DNA of 45,565 bases from Bacteroidota bacterium. Its GTDB lineage: Bacteria > Bacteroidota > Bacteroidia > Flavobacteriales_F > PHOS-HE28. A program made the translations under genes and the position numbers. Position 1 is the first letter of the stretch. Each line of letters begins with the position of its first letter. This document shows, one piece after another, positions 18,335 through 26,893 of the stretch. The notes beneath the pieces were generated by a model. The model made no database searches, was not told the origin of the DNA, and saw nothing but the letters and a program-made list of their open reading frames with translations. The stretch lies in NCBI GenBank assembly GCA_014584605.1, contig JACTMO010000088.1, positions 1 to 45,565 of the forward strand. Direction: 5' to 3'.

Positions 18335-19221
18335 TGAACCATCGCCCCATGACCATGAAGCACGTCCTTCCCTTCCTGCGGACCACCCTCATCGGGGCGG
18401 TGCTGCTCGCGTCCTTCGCCGGTACCACCACGGCCCAGACCGTGCTGGACGGGGCGTACATCAAGGAGCACACCAAGACCAAACGTGTGGTGCCCTACGC
18501 CCACATTCGCGAGGCCGATGTGATGTGGGCCCGCCGGGTGTGGCGGGAGATCGATCTGCGCGAGAAGATCAACCACCCCCTGTACTATCCGGTCACGCCC
18601 ATCAGCGACCGCAAGAGCCTCTTCGATGTCATCCGCCAGGCCCTGCTCACCGACGGGTCCATCACCGCCTACAGCGCGGGGGCCCTTGGCGACGAGGATG
18701 AGTTCAAGAAGGCCCTGCTCCCCAGCGAGCTCAAGGAGATGTTCATGAAGGTGGACACCCAGCTCACCGAGGACCCGGACAACCCTGGCGAATATCTCCA
18801 GGTGGTTCAGGAGATCCCCCTCGAGTCGGGCGAGGTGAAGCGCTACCAGATCAAAGAGGACTGGGTGTTCGACAAGCAGCGCAGCACCATGGACATCCGG
18901 ATCATCGGTATCGCACCCATGCGCGAGAAGATCGGTGATGACGGCGAGTCCAAGGGATTCCAGACCCTGTTCTGGCTCTACTTCCCCGAGTGCCGCTACG
19001 TGTTCGCCAACTGGGATGTCTTCAACCGCGAGAACGACGCCGAAAGACGGAGTTACGAGGACCTTTTCTGGAAGCGGCAGTTCAACAGCACCATCATCAA
19101 GTGGAGCAATGTTTACGACCGCCGCATCAACCAATACCGCACCGGCCTGGACGCCCTGCTGGAGGGCGAGGAGATCAAACAGGCACTCTTCGAGTTCGAG
19201 CACGATCTCTGGAACTTCTGA
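18334..19221 (+). CDS. gldN: GldN, T9SS ring protein
   Basis: GldN (PorN) pairs with GldK in the periplasmic ring. From the ATG at 18334 the protein has 295 residues. An internal ATG at 18355 (MKHVLPFLRTTLIGAVLLAS) makes the tighter signal peptide, and either start yields the same mature protein beginning near QTVLDGAY. Family features are VPYAHIREADVMWARRVWRE, the REKINHPLYYP motif, and IIGIAPMREK. The C-terminus ends LFEFEHDLWNF. It overlaps gldM by one base and is followed by a hairpin, marking the operon end. Confidence 0.95.
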   Translation: MNHRPMTMKHVLPFLRTTLIGAVLLASFAGTTTAQTVLDGAYIKEHTKTKRVVPYAHIREADVMWARRVWREIDLREKINHPLYYPVTPISDRKSLFDVIRQALLTDGSITAYSAGALGDEDEFKKALLPSELKEMFMKVDTQLTEDPDNPGEYLQVVQEIPLESGEVKRYQIKEDWVFDKQRSTMDIRIIGIAPMREKIGDDGESKGFQTLFWLYFPECRYVFANWDVFNRENDAERRSYEDLFWKRQFNSTIIKWSNVYDRRINQYRTGLDALLEGEEIKQALFEFEHDLWNF

Positions 19222-19242
19222 GCGGGAACGAACTTCGGATGG

Positions 19243-19265
19243 AGCCCTCTGCGTTGCAGGGGGCT
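19243..19265 (+). terminator. Terminator of the porP-gldKLMN operon
   Basis: AGCCCTCTGC (19243-19252) pairs with GCAGGGGGCT (19256-19265) with one G-T wobble and a 3-nt loop, 21 nt past the gldN stop. The tail TCGTCATTCGG is only moderately T-rich. Confidence 0.6.
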
Positions 19266-19301
19266 TCGTCATTCGGCACCCCGGCGGGCCGCCGCACCCC
19301 G

Positions 19302-19309
19302 TACCTTTG
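19302..19309 (+). promoter_or_regulatory. -7 element upstream of the ABC-F gene
   Basis: TACCTTTG matches TAnnTTTG exactly and ends 24 nt before the ATG of the ABC-F gene. No clear TTG is seen 19-21 nt upstream. Confidence 0.5.
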
Positions 19310-19333
19310 CAGCCTTTTCCGTCCAACCCGGCC

Positions 19334-21262
19334 ATGATCGACGTTTCCGGCCTCATGCTGCACTTCGGACAGCGCCCCATGTTCGATGGGGTCTCGTTCT
19401 TTATCGGGAGCGACGACCGCATCGGCCTGGTGGGCCGCAACGGCGCGGGCAAGAGCACCCTGCTGAAGATCCTGGCGGGCCAGCAGTCCTATGACAAGGG
19501 CAGCATCGGCCGCCCGCGCGAGCTCACCCTGGGCTACCTACCCCAGCAGATGGACCACGACCTGTCGCTGAGCCCAAGACAGGTGGCGGAAAAGGCCTTC
19601 GAGGAGGCCCAGTACCATCGTGCCTCGCTGGACCGCATCGAGAAGGAGCTGGAGACCGCCACCGAGGTGGAGCAGCAGATGGAGCTGGCCACCATGCTGG
19701 CCCATGCCCACGAGCGGCTCAACGCCCTGGGGGTGGCCGACCACGACCAGCAGGTGGAGCGGATGCTGAAAGGCCTGGGTTTCGTGGGCGAGGACATCCA
19801 CCGTCCGCTGGCCGAACTGAGTGGCGGCTGGCGCATGCGCGCCGAACTGGCCCGCATCCTGTTGCTGCAACCCGACCTGCTGCTGCTCGACGAGCCCACG
19901 AACCACCTTGACCTGCCGGCCATTCAATGGCTGGAGGACCTGCTGCGCACCTATCCGGCCGCCCTGGTGCTCATCAGCCACGACAAGACCTTCCTGGACC
20001 GGCTCACGAAGCGGACCCTGGAGGTGACCGGTGGCGAGCTGATCGACCGCAAGGTGCCCTGGAGCCAGTATGTGGAACTGCGCAAGGTGGAGCGCGAGCA
20101 GCAGATGGCCGCCGCCAAGGACCAGCAGAAGTACATCGAGAAGACCCAGGAGCTCATCAACAAGTACCGGGCGAAGGCCAGCAAGGCGGCCTTCGCACAG
20201 AGCCTCATCACCAAGCTGGAGAACCTCGATCGCATCGAGGTGGAGGACGAGGACCTGCGCAAGCTGGTGGTCCGCTTCCCACCCGCACCGCACGCGGGCA
20301 AGCTCATCGCCGAGGTGAAGGATGTGAGCAAGGCCTATGGTCCGAAGCGGATCTTCGGCCATGCGGAGCTCACCATCGGCAAGGGTGAGCACCTGGCCCT
20401 GGTGGGCGCCAACGGCACCGGCAAGAGCACCCTGATCCGCATGATCGTGGGGGAGGAGCCGTTCGAGGGGGAGATCAGGCTCGGCCACGGTGTGATGCTG
20501 GGCTACTACGCGCAGGACATGCCCGAGCGGCTGGAACCCAGGCGCACCGTGCTGGAGACCGCCGAGGATGCCGCCAGCGAGGAGAACCGCTCCCGGGTGC
20601 GGGCCATGCTCGGCGCCTTTCTCTTCAGCGGGGAGGACGTGGACAAGAAGGTGAAGGTGCTGAGCGGCGGCGAGCGTGCCCGCCTGGCCCTTTGCTGCAT
20701 GCTGCTGCGCCCGCTGAACTTCCTGCTGCTCGACGAGCCCACGCACCACCTGGACATCCAGAGCAAGGACGTGCTGAAGGAGGCCCTCAAGAACTACGAC
20801 GGCACCTTCCTGCTGGTGAGCCACGACCGCGACTTCCTGCACGGCCTCACCAACCGCATCCTGGAACTCGATGGCGGCCGGATCCGCGACCAGCACCTCG
20901 ACATCCTGGAGCTCATCGAGAAGCGCAAGGCCCTGCAAGCCGCGGACATGGGCGCCAGCAGTGTCCGGGCGGTGCCCGCCAAGGCCAGCGGGGGGCAGCG
21001 CAGCGACTACCACGACCGGAAGGAGCGCGAGAAGGAGCGCCGCCGCGTGCAGAACCAGGTGGAGCGCGCCGAGAAAGAGCTGGCGACCCTGGAGCAGGAA
21101 GAGAAGGAACTTCAGGCCAGGGTGATGGCGACCGGCCTGTCCGCCGCCGAAGTGGACCGGGGCTATGCCCGGCTCGGTGAGCTCGCCCAGCGCATCGCCG
21201 CCGTGATGGCCGACTGGGAGGCCGCCTCCGCCCGGCTCGATGAGCTGGACGTGGAGGCCTGA
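19334..21262 (+). CDS. ABC-F family ATPase
   Basis: ABC-F proteins are soluble tandem ATPases that act on ribosomes (translation factors or antibiotic protection) rather than transporters. The 642 residues contain two nucleotide-binding domains. Domain 1 has Walker A GRNGAGKST, signature LSGGWRMRAELARIL and Walker B LLLDEPTNHLD. Domain 2 has GANGTGKST, LSGGERARLALCCMLL and LLLDEPTHHLD. The interdomain linker (about residues 235-320) contains the helical P-site tRNA-interaction motif region. The C-terminal 110 residues are a charged coiled coil, as in Uup/YfmR-type members. The second Walker B has His where most members have Asn (PTNHLD). I cannot assign a subfamily with certainty. It is monocistronic between a terminator and a tRNA gene. 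Confidence 0.93.
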   Translation: MIDVSGLMLHFGQRPMFDGVSFFIGSDDRIGLVGRNGAGKSTLLKILAGQQSYDKGSIGRPRELTLGYLPQQMDHDLSLSPRQVAEKAFEEAQYHRASLDRIEKELETATEVEQQMELATMLAHAHERLNALGVADHDQQVERMLKGLGFVGEDIHRPLAELSGGWRMRAELARILLLQPDLLLLDEPTNHLDLPAIQWLEDLLRTYPAALVLISHDKTFLDRLTKRTLEVTGGELIDRKVPWSQYVELRKVEREQQMAAAKDQQKYIEKTQELINKYRAKASKAAFAQSLITKLENLDRIEVEDEDLRKLVVRFPPAPHAGKLIAEVKDVSKAYGPKRIFGHAELTIGKGEHLALVGANGTGKSTLIRMIVGEEPFEGEIRLGHGVMLGYYAQDMPERLEPRRTVLETAEDAASEENRSRVRAMLGAFLFSGEDVDKKVKVLSGGERARLALCCMLLRPLNFLLLDEPTHHLDIQSKDVLKEALKNYDGTFLLVSHDRDFLHGLTNRILELDGGRIRDQHLDILELIEKRKALQAADMGASSVRAVPAKASGGQRSDYHDRKEREKERRRVQNQVERAEKELATLEQEEKELQARVMATGLSAAEVDRGYARLGELAQRIAAVMADWEAASARLDELDVEA

Positions 21263-21283
21263 GCCTCGTACCGAAAAGAATGT

Positions 21284-21291
21284 TACCTTTG
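21284..21291 (+). promoter_or_regulatory. -7 element of the tRNA-fMet promoter
   Basis: TACCTTTG ends 8 nt before the mature 5' end of the initiator tRNA. This puts the likely transcription start almost at the tRNA and so serves as an internal yardstick for the -7 elements elsewhere in the window. Confidence 0.6.
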
Positions 21292-21299
21292 CCGTCCAC

Positions 21300-21372
21300 T
21301 GCGGGGTGGAGCAGATGGTAGCTCGTCGGGCTCATAACCCGAAGGCCGCAGGTTCGAGTCCTGCCCCCGCTA
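21300..21372 (+). tRNA. Initiator tRNA-Met (anticodon CAT)
   Basis: The 73-nt cloverleaf has acceptor GCGGGG/CCCCGC with an unpaired first position (T1 opposite T72), the hallmark of bacterial initiator tRNA. The anticodon stem carries the three consecutive G-C pairs (CGGGCTCATAACCCG) required for P-site binding. The D arm is GGAGCAGATGGTAGCTC and the T arm GCAGGTTCGAGTCCTGC. The 3' CCA is not encoded. It is followed 5 nt later by a strong terminator. Confidence 0.96.
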
Positions 21373-21377
21373 CAAGA

Positions 21378-21402
21378 GAGCCCGGTCCCAACGACCGGGC
21401 TC
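21378..21402 (+). terminator. Terminator after tRNA-fMet
   Basis: GAGCCCGGTC (21378-21387) and GACCGGGCTC (21393-21402) form a perfect 10-bp stem with a 5-nt loop, followed by GTTCTTTC. Confidence 0.9.
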
Positions 21403-21442
21403 GTTCTTTCCAGCCCCCCGCACGCCCCATCTTCGCAGTGCC

Positions 21443-22318
21443 ATGCGCCACCGCGCCGGATTCGTCAACATCATCGGCCTGCCCAACGCGGGCAAGAGCA
21501 CGCTCCTGAACGCGCTGCTCGGCGAGCAGCTGGCCATCACCAACCCCAAGGCCCAGACCACCCGCCACCGCGTGCTCGGCTTGATCAACGGCCCGGACCA
21601 CCAGCTGGTGATCGGCGACACCCCGGGGATCCTGGAGCCGCAATACGGCCTCCAGGAGCGCATGATGGCCGCGGTCGATGAGGCCTTGCGCGACGCGGAC
21701 CTGCTGGTGCTGCTCGTGGAACTGCACCAGCGCCCCGATCGTTCCCAGGCCTTGTTGGACCGCGCCCGGCGCGCCCGCTGCCCGCTGTTGGTGCTGGTGA
21801 ACAAGGTGGACCTGGGCAGCGAGCAGCAGGTGCTGGAGGCTTGCCAGCGCTGGCAGGAAGCCCTGCCGACCGCCAAGGTGGTGCCCATATCGGCGCTGCA
21901 CGGCTTCCACATCGATGCGCTGCGCCAGCACCTGGTGCAGGCCCTGCCCGAGCATCCGCCCTATTTCCCCAAGGACGAGCTCAGCGACCGCAACATGCGC
22001 TTCTTCGTGTCCGAGCTGGTCCGCGAACGCATCCTCGCCCTCTACAAGCAAGAGGTGCCCTACAGCTGCGAGGTGGTGGTGAACAGCTACGAGGAGGGCG
22101 ACACGTTGACCCGGATCCAGGCCGACATCATCGTGATGCGCGACGGTCAGAAGGCCATCCTGATCGGGGAGGGCGGCAAGGCGTTGCGCCGCCTCGGCAC
22201 CCAGGCGCGTGAGGCCATCGAGCGCTTCGTGGGCACCAAGGTCTTCCTCGACCTGAAGGTGAGAACGGACCCGGACTGGCGCGAGGACATGAAGAAGCTG
22301 AGGAAATACGGATACTGA
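21443..22318 (+). CDS. era: GTPase Era
   Basis: Era is an essential GTPase that binds the 3' end of 16S rRNA during small-subunit assembly. The protein has 291 residues. G1 is GLPNAGKST, the switch I region contains KAQTTRHRV, G3 is DTPG, and G4 is NKVD. The C-terminal KH domain shows the GxxG loop as GEGG within IGEGGKALRRLGTQAREAIE, and the protein ends KKLRKYGY. The ATG at 21443 directly precedes the family N-terminus HRAGFVNIIG. It is followed by der after 103 nt. Confidence 0.97.
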   Translation: MRHRAGFVNIIGLPNAGKSTLLNALLGEQLAITNPKAQTTRHRVLGLINGPDHQLVIGDTPGILEPQYGLQERMMAAVDEALRDADLLVLLVELHQRPDRSQALLDRARRARCPLLVLVNKVDLGSEQQVLEACQRWQEALPTAKVVPISALHGFHIDALRQHLVQALPEHPPYFPKDELSDRNMRFFVSELVRERILALYKQEVPYSCEVVVNSYEEGDTLTRIQADIIVMRDGQKAILIGEGGKALRRLGTQAREAIERFVGTKVFLDLKVRTDPDWREDMKKLRKYGY

Positions 22319-22421
22319 TGAGCTCGGCGGACAACGGGCAGGGCGGTGTGCGTGCGGTCCCCATCGGAACGCATGTTCATCGCCGACCAGCGACCGCCCC
22401 TCACCCACCACCCGCCCGCAC

Positions 22422-23726
22422 ATGAGCAACATCGTCGCCATCGTTGGCCGCCCGAACGTGGGCAAGAGCACCCTGTTCAACCGCCTCACCGAACAACAGG
22501 AGGCCATCACCGACCCCACCGCCGGCACCACCCGCGACCGCCACTATGGCCAGGTGGAGTGGACCGGTACGGTGTTCAGCGTCATTGATACGGGCGGCTA
22601 CGTCACTGGCAGCGACGATGTGTTCGAATCGGAGATCCGCCGGCAGGTGGAGCTCGCCATCGAGGAATCCGACGTGATCCTCTTCCTGGTGGATGCGCGC
22701 CAGGGCCTCTCGCCCATGGACGAGGCCATCGCCGGCATGTTGCGCAGGTCGAGGAGGCCCGTACATCTGGTGGCCAACAAGGTGGATACGGGCGACAGGC
22801 AGGCCGATGCCGCCGAGTTCTACACGCTGGGCATGGGCGAGGTGCATTGCATCAGCGCCCAGAGCGGCTCCGGCACCGGCGATCTGCTCGACACCCTCGT
22901 GGCCGGCTTCCGGAAGCCCAGCGCCGAGGCCCTGCCCGATGTGCCCAAGCTGGCCATCGTGGGGCGCCCTAACGTGGGGAAGTCCTCCCTGGTGAACGCC
23001 CTGCTCGGACGCCAGCAGAACATCGTGACCCCGGTGGCCGGCACCACGCGCGACCCCATCCACACCCGCTACACCGTTTTCGGGTTCGACGTGATGCTCC
23101 TGGACACCGCCGGCATCCGCAAGCGCCAGCGGGTGAACGAGGATATCGAGTTCTACAGCGTGATCCGCTCGGTCCGCGCCATCGAGGACAGCGACGTGTG
23201 CCTGTTGCTGGTGGATGCCACCGAGGGCGTGCAACAGCAGGACCTGCACATCTTCTCCATCATCGCCCGCAACGGCAAGGGCGTGGTGGTGGTGGTGAAC
23301 AAGTGGGACCTGGTGCCCAAGGAGACCAATACCATGAAGACCTTCGAGGACGAGGTGAGGAAGCGCCTCGCCCCCTTCACGGACGTCCCCGTGGTGTTCA
23401 CCTCGGTCCTGGAGAAGCAGCGCATCCACAAGGTGATGGAACAGGCCATGCAGGTGCACGCCGACCGCGCGCGCAAGATCCCCACGCGGCAGCTCAACGA
23501 TGCACTGCTGCCCGAGGTGGAGCGCATGGGGCCTCCCATGTACAAGGGCAAGACCGTCCGCATCAAGTTCATCAACCAGCTGCCCACGCCGGTACCCTCG
23601 TTCGCCTTCTATGCCAATCTGCCCCAGTACATCAAGGCGCCCTATGTGCGCTTCCTGGAGAACAAGCTGCGGCAGCATTTCCGCTTCACGGGCGTGCCCG
23701 TCCGCATCTTCCTGCGCAAGAAGTGA
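22422..23726 (+). CDS. der: GTPase Der (EngA)
   Basis: Der has two tandem GTPase domains and acts in maturation of the large ribosomal subunit. The protein has 434 residues. Domain 1 has GRPNVGKST, DTGGY and NKVD; domain 2 starts near residue 178 with GRPNVGKSS, then DTAGIRKR and NKWD. The C-terminal KH-like domain (from about 350) ends RIFLRKK. Start and length match the family. era and der adjacent in one direction is a common Bacteroidota arrangement. Confidence 0.97.
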   Translation: MSNIVAIVGRPNVGKSTLFNRLTEQQEAITDPTAGTTRDRHYGQVEWTGTVFSVIDTGGYVTGSDDVFESEIRRQVELAIEESDVILFLVDARQGLSPMDEAIAGMLRRSRRPVHLVANKVDTGDRQADAAEFYTLGMGEVHCISAQSGSGTGDLLDTLVAGFRKPSAEALPDVPKLAIVGRPNVGKSSLVNALLGRQQNIVTPVAGTTRDPIHTRYTVFGFDVMLLDTAGIRKRQRVNEDIEFYSVIRSVRAIEDSDVCLLLVDATEGVQQQDLHIFSIIARNGKGVVVVVNKWDLVPKETNTMKTFEDEVRKRLAPFTDVPVVFTSVLEKQRIHKVMEQAMQVHADRARKIPTRQLNDALLPEVERMGPPMYKGKTVRIKFINQLPTPVPSFAFYANLPQYIKAPYVRFLENKLRQHFRFTGVPVRIFLRKK

Positions 23727-23780
23727 GGGGGGCGTCGGCCCATGGGTGAAGAAGGCGGCCGGTGGGATGGGGCCAACCGC

Positions 23781-23788
23781 TACCTTGG
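23781..23788 (+). promoter_or_regulatory. TACCTTGG, possible -7 element 4 nt from a start codon
   Basis: TACCTTGG differs from TAnnTTTG at one base and is separated by only 4 nt from the ATG at 23793. The same word at the same distance precedes the Crp/Fnr gene (43084-43091). If functional, the transcript would be leaderless or nearly so. Confidence 0.35.
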
Positions 23789-23792
23789 TCGC

Positions 23793-24344
23793 ATGCTTCG
23801 GCGGGCCGCCCCCTGGCTGCTGCTCCTGGCGGTCACCGCGCTGGGCTATGCACAGTTCGCTGCAATGCTGGGGTTCACCCTGCAGCGCGCCGCCGTCCAG
23901 CGGGCCATCAAGCTCCGGCTCAAGCAGGGCGTCCCGGAGGAGGAGCTCAGCACCTTCACCCTCACGGCCGCACAGCTACGCGGCCTGCGTTGGGTGAAAC
24001 CCGGGCGGGAGTTCCGGCTCGACGACGGTCGCATGTTCGACGTGGTGTACCGCCACGACCTGCCGGACGGCACCACCGTGCTGCGCTGCATCGCCGACCA
24101 TCAGGAGACCGCCCTTTTTGCCGGGCTGAAGGAACACGTGGCACGCGACCAGGAGCGCCGGGCACCGGGGACCAGGGAGCGCGTGCTGCATTTGCTGCTG
24201 GGCCTTGTGGGACCACCTGCGGGTCCGGCCGTGCCCGATCTCCGGGCGAACGGCTTGGACCACCCCGATGCCCGGTGCGGCACACCGTCCGATGGATGGG
24301 CCACCGCGCCCGCGCCACCCCCCGAGGCTCCGGTGCACGGTTGA
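23793..24344 (+). CDS. Conserved small Bacteroidota protein next to a TonB receptor
   Basis: The protein has 183 residues from the ATG at 23793 (MLRRAAPWLLLLAVTALGYA), with one N-terminal hydrophobic segment (signal or anchor). The middle part (KLRLKQGVPEEELSTFTLT, then LRWVKPGREFRLDDGRMFDVV) and a following ...LRCIADHQETALFAGL stretch resemble a family of unknown function that often precedes TonB-dependent receptors in Bacteroidota. The C-terminus is Pro-rich (APAPPPEAP), another recurring trait. An open extension to 23742 is less convincing. The gene ends 98 nt before the receptor, so a shared role in metal or cofactor uptake is a contextual inference only. Confidence 0.7.
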   Translation: MLRRAAPWLLLLAVTALGYAQFAAMLGFTLQRAAVQRAIKLRLKQGVPEEELSTFTLTAAQLRGLRWVKPGREFRLDDGRMFDVVYRHDLPDGTTVLRCIADHQETALFAGLKEHVARDQERRAPGTRERVLHLLLGLVGPPAGPAVPDLRANGLDHPDARCGTPSDGWATAPAPPPEAPVHG

Positions 24345-24442
24345 CCCTCGTTCCCACCCGGGGAGGACGGCGGGCGCCCTGCGGCACGGTGGACCGTGGC
24401 CGACGGGGTGTGCGTTCCCCGGCCCATTCATCCCATTCCAAA

Positions 24443-26854
24443 ATGTACTGGAGCAAGACTTTTCCGGTCCTTGCCCTCCTGTTGTCCTTCCCTGCGGCCC
24501 AAGCCCAGGTGGTGCAGGTGGTGGACCGGGACGACCAAAGGCCCCTCGAAGGGGTCGTGATCACCGGCAGCGACCCGGCCACGGGCCGCATGACCGACGC
24601 CCGCGGGCGCGCCGCCATCGGCGATGTGCCCGGCGACACCCTCATCTTCACCACCCTGGGCTACGCCGAACAGCGGCTGGCCCGGACCAGCCTCACCGGG
24701 ACGGGCGACCGCGTCGAGATGCGTGCGCTGCCCTTCACCCTACGCGAAGCGGTGGTGAGCGTGAACCGCTGGGAGCAAGCCTCCGAACGGGTCCCCGACC
24801 GCATCACCGTGATGCGGCCACGCGACGTGGCGCTGTACAACCCCGGCACCGCGGCTGATATGTTGCAGCGGTCCGGTGAAGTGTTCATGCAGAAGAGCCA
24901 GCTGGGCGGTGGCAGCCCCATGATCCGCGGCTTCGCGGCCAACCGCCTGCTCATCGTGGTCGATGGCGTGCGCATGAACAATGCCATCTACCGGTCGGGC
25001 AACCTGCAGAACATCATCAGCACCGATGCCAACGCCATCGAACGTGCCGAGGTGGTGCATGGCCCCGGGGCGATGACCTACGGCAGCGACGCCATCGGCG
25101 GCGTCATGGACTTCCACATGCTCCGTCCTCGCTTCAGCCAGGACAGCAGCCTGCTCTTGCGCGGCGGGGCGATGGCACGCTACGGCAGTGCCGCCACCGA
25201 GTTCGGAGGCAACCTGAACATCGGCCTTGGCGGGCGCCGTGTGGCCTTCGTGGGCAGCGCCTCCTTCAACCGGTTCGGCGACCTGCGCACGGGCTCGGTG
25301 GGTCCTTCGGACTACCAGCGACCTTGGTACACGGAGACCATCAACGGCGTGGATTCCATGGTCACCAACGATGACCCGGACCTGCAGGTCGGCAGCGGGT
25401 ATGACAACATCAACCTGTTCGCCAAGCTTGCCTTCAGGCCGGTGGACCAGCTGGAGATCGGACTGAACGCCTACCACAGCACCACGTCCGATGTGCCGCG
25501 CTACGACCGTCTGGCCGAACTGCGCAACGGAGCCCCCCGCTCCGCCGAGTGGTATTACGGCCCGCAGCGGTGGACCATGGGCGCGCTCACCGTGAAGCAC
25601 ACCGCCAAAAAGGGGCCCTGGTCCACGGCACGGCTCAGCTTGGCCTACCAGGACTACACCGAAAGCCGCAACGACCGCCGCTTCGGCAAGACCAGTCTGC
25701 GCACGCAGACCGAACACGTGACCGGTGTGTACGTCAACCTCGATATGGAACGTGAGCTTGGCGGGCGCGGACAACTGTTCTACGGCGGAGAGTTCGTCAC
25801 CAACGCGGTCGGCTCCACGGGCAGGACCGTGGACCAGGCAACGGGAGAGGAGAAGGTGATCGCCCCACGCTATCCCGACGGTTCGTCCTGGAGCACCGGC
25901 TCGGTGTACGCCGGGACGATGTACGACCTGGCGGAGCGATTCACCCTTTCGGCCGGACTGCGTTTCAACTGGAGCGCGCTGGACTGCCGTTTCGACACCA
26001 GCCTGTTCCCCTATCCGGCCACCGGGACCGAACTGAGCAACACGGCGCTCACCGGCAACCTGGGCCTGGCCTATCGCCCGGGCACGGACTGGAAGATCGC
26101 GCTCGACCTGAGCACCGGCTTCCGCGCACCGAACATCGACGACATCGGCAAGGTGTTCGACAGCGAGCCGGGCGCTGTGATCGTGCCCAATCCCGATCTG
26201 GCACCGGAGTACGCGTACAGCGCCGAACTGGGCGTGGAGAAGGTGGTGTCCGAACGGGTGCGCCTGCGCGGCAGCGGCTACTACGTGCTGCTGGACAACG
26301 CGATGGTGCGTCGCCCCTTCACGCTCAACGGCCAGGACAGCATCGTGTACGAAGATGAGCCCAGCCGCGTGGACGCCATCCAGAACGCCGCGCAGGCCAC
26401 CGTCATCGGCTGCATGCTTTCCGTGGAGGCCAGGGTGTGGTCCGGCCTGGGCATTGACCTGCGGTTGAACTGGCAGGACGGTGTGGAGCAGGACGACGAC
26501 AACAGCACCGATGTGCCCCTGCGCCATTCTCCGCCCCCCTTCGGCAGCGCAGGCATCTCGTGGCAGCAGGGCCGGGTGCGCGCCCGCTTCTTCGCCGACA
26601 TCAGCGACGGCTTCGGTCATCAGGACCTGCCGCCCAGCGAACAGGGCAAGACGATCTACGCGCTGGATGCCAACGGCGACCCCTACGCACCGTCGTGGTA
26701 CACCCTGAACATCAACGGCAGTTATCAGCTGAACAAGGTGCTGCTGATCAGTGCCGGAGTGGAGAACCTCACCGACCAACGCTATCGCCCGTATTCCTCC
26801 GGCATCTCGGCGCCGGGCCGGAACATCACGTTGGGGCTGCGCGCTTCGTTCTGA
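24443..26854 (+). CDS. TonB-dependent receptor, HemR/hemoglobin-receptor-like
   Basis: This is an outer-membrane receptor that imports a bound ligand using TonB energy. It has 803 residues with a signal peptide (MYWSKTFPVLALLLSFPAAQ), then a carboxypeptidase-regulatory-like beta-sandwich (VVQVVDRDDQRPLEGVVITG) typical of Bacteroidota receptors. The plug domain has GGGSPMIRGFAANRLLIVVD and GPGAMTYGSDAIGGVMDF. The barrel ends in Phe (GLRASF). The paired segments FRAPNIDDIG and NPDLAPEYAYS correspond to the FRAP and NPNL boxes of heme receptors, but no His lies between them. Specificity for heme, hemoglobin or a metal chelate is therefore uncertain. The start at 24443 is the only Met in good position before the signal peptide. 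Confidence 0.9.
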   Translation: MYWSKTFPVLALLLSFPAAQAQVVQVVDRDDQRPLEGVVITGSDPATGRMTDARGRAAIGDVPGDTLIFTTLGYAEQRLARTSLTGTGDRVEMRALPFTLREAVVSVNRWEQASERVPDRITVMRPRDVALYNPGTAADMLQRSGEVFMQKSQLGGGSPMIRGFAANRLLIVVDGVRMNNAIYRSGNLQNIISTDANAIERAEVVHGPGAMTYGSDAIGGVMDFHMLRPRFSQDSSLLLRGGAMARYGSAATEFGGNLNIGLGGRRVAFVGSASFNRFGDLRTGSVGPSDYQRPWYTETINGVDSMVTNDDPDLQVGSGYDNINLFAKLAFRPVDQLEIGLNAYHSTTSDVPRYDRLAELRNGAPRSAEWYYGPQRWTMGALTVKHTAKKGPWSTARLSLAYQDYTESRNDRRFGKTSLRTQTEHVTGVYVNLDMERELGGRGQLFYGGEFVTNAVGSTGRTVDQATGEEKVIAPRYPDGSSWSTGSVYAGTMYDLAERFTLSAGLRFNWSALDCRFDTSLFPYPATGTELSNTALTGNLGLAYRPGTDWKIALDLSTGFRAPNIDDIGKVFDSEPGAVIVPNPDLAPEYAYSAELGVEKVVSERVRLRGSGYYVLLDNAMVRRPFTLNGQDSIVYEDEPSRVDAIQNAAQATVIGCMLSVEARVWSGLGIDLRLNWQDGVEQDDDNSTDVPLRHSPPPFGSAGISWQQGRVRARFFADISDGFGHQDLPPSEQGKTIYALDANGDPYAPSWYTLNINGSYQLNKVLLISAGVENLTDQRYRPYSSGISAPGRNITLGLRASF

Positions 26855-26893
26855 CGAACGTACGGAGCGCAATGGCTGGCCCGGGTGTGCGTG

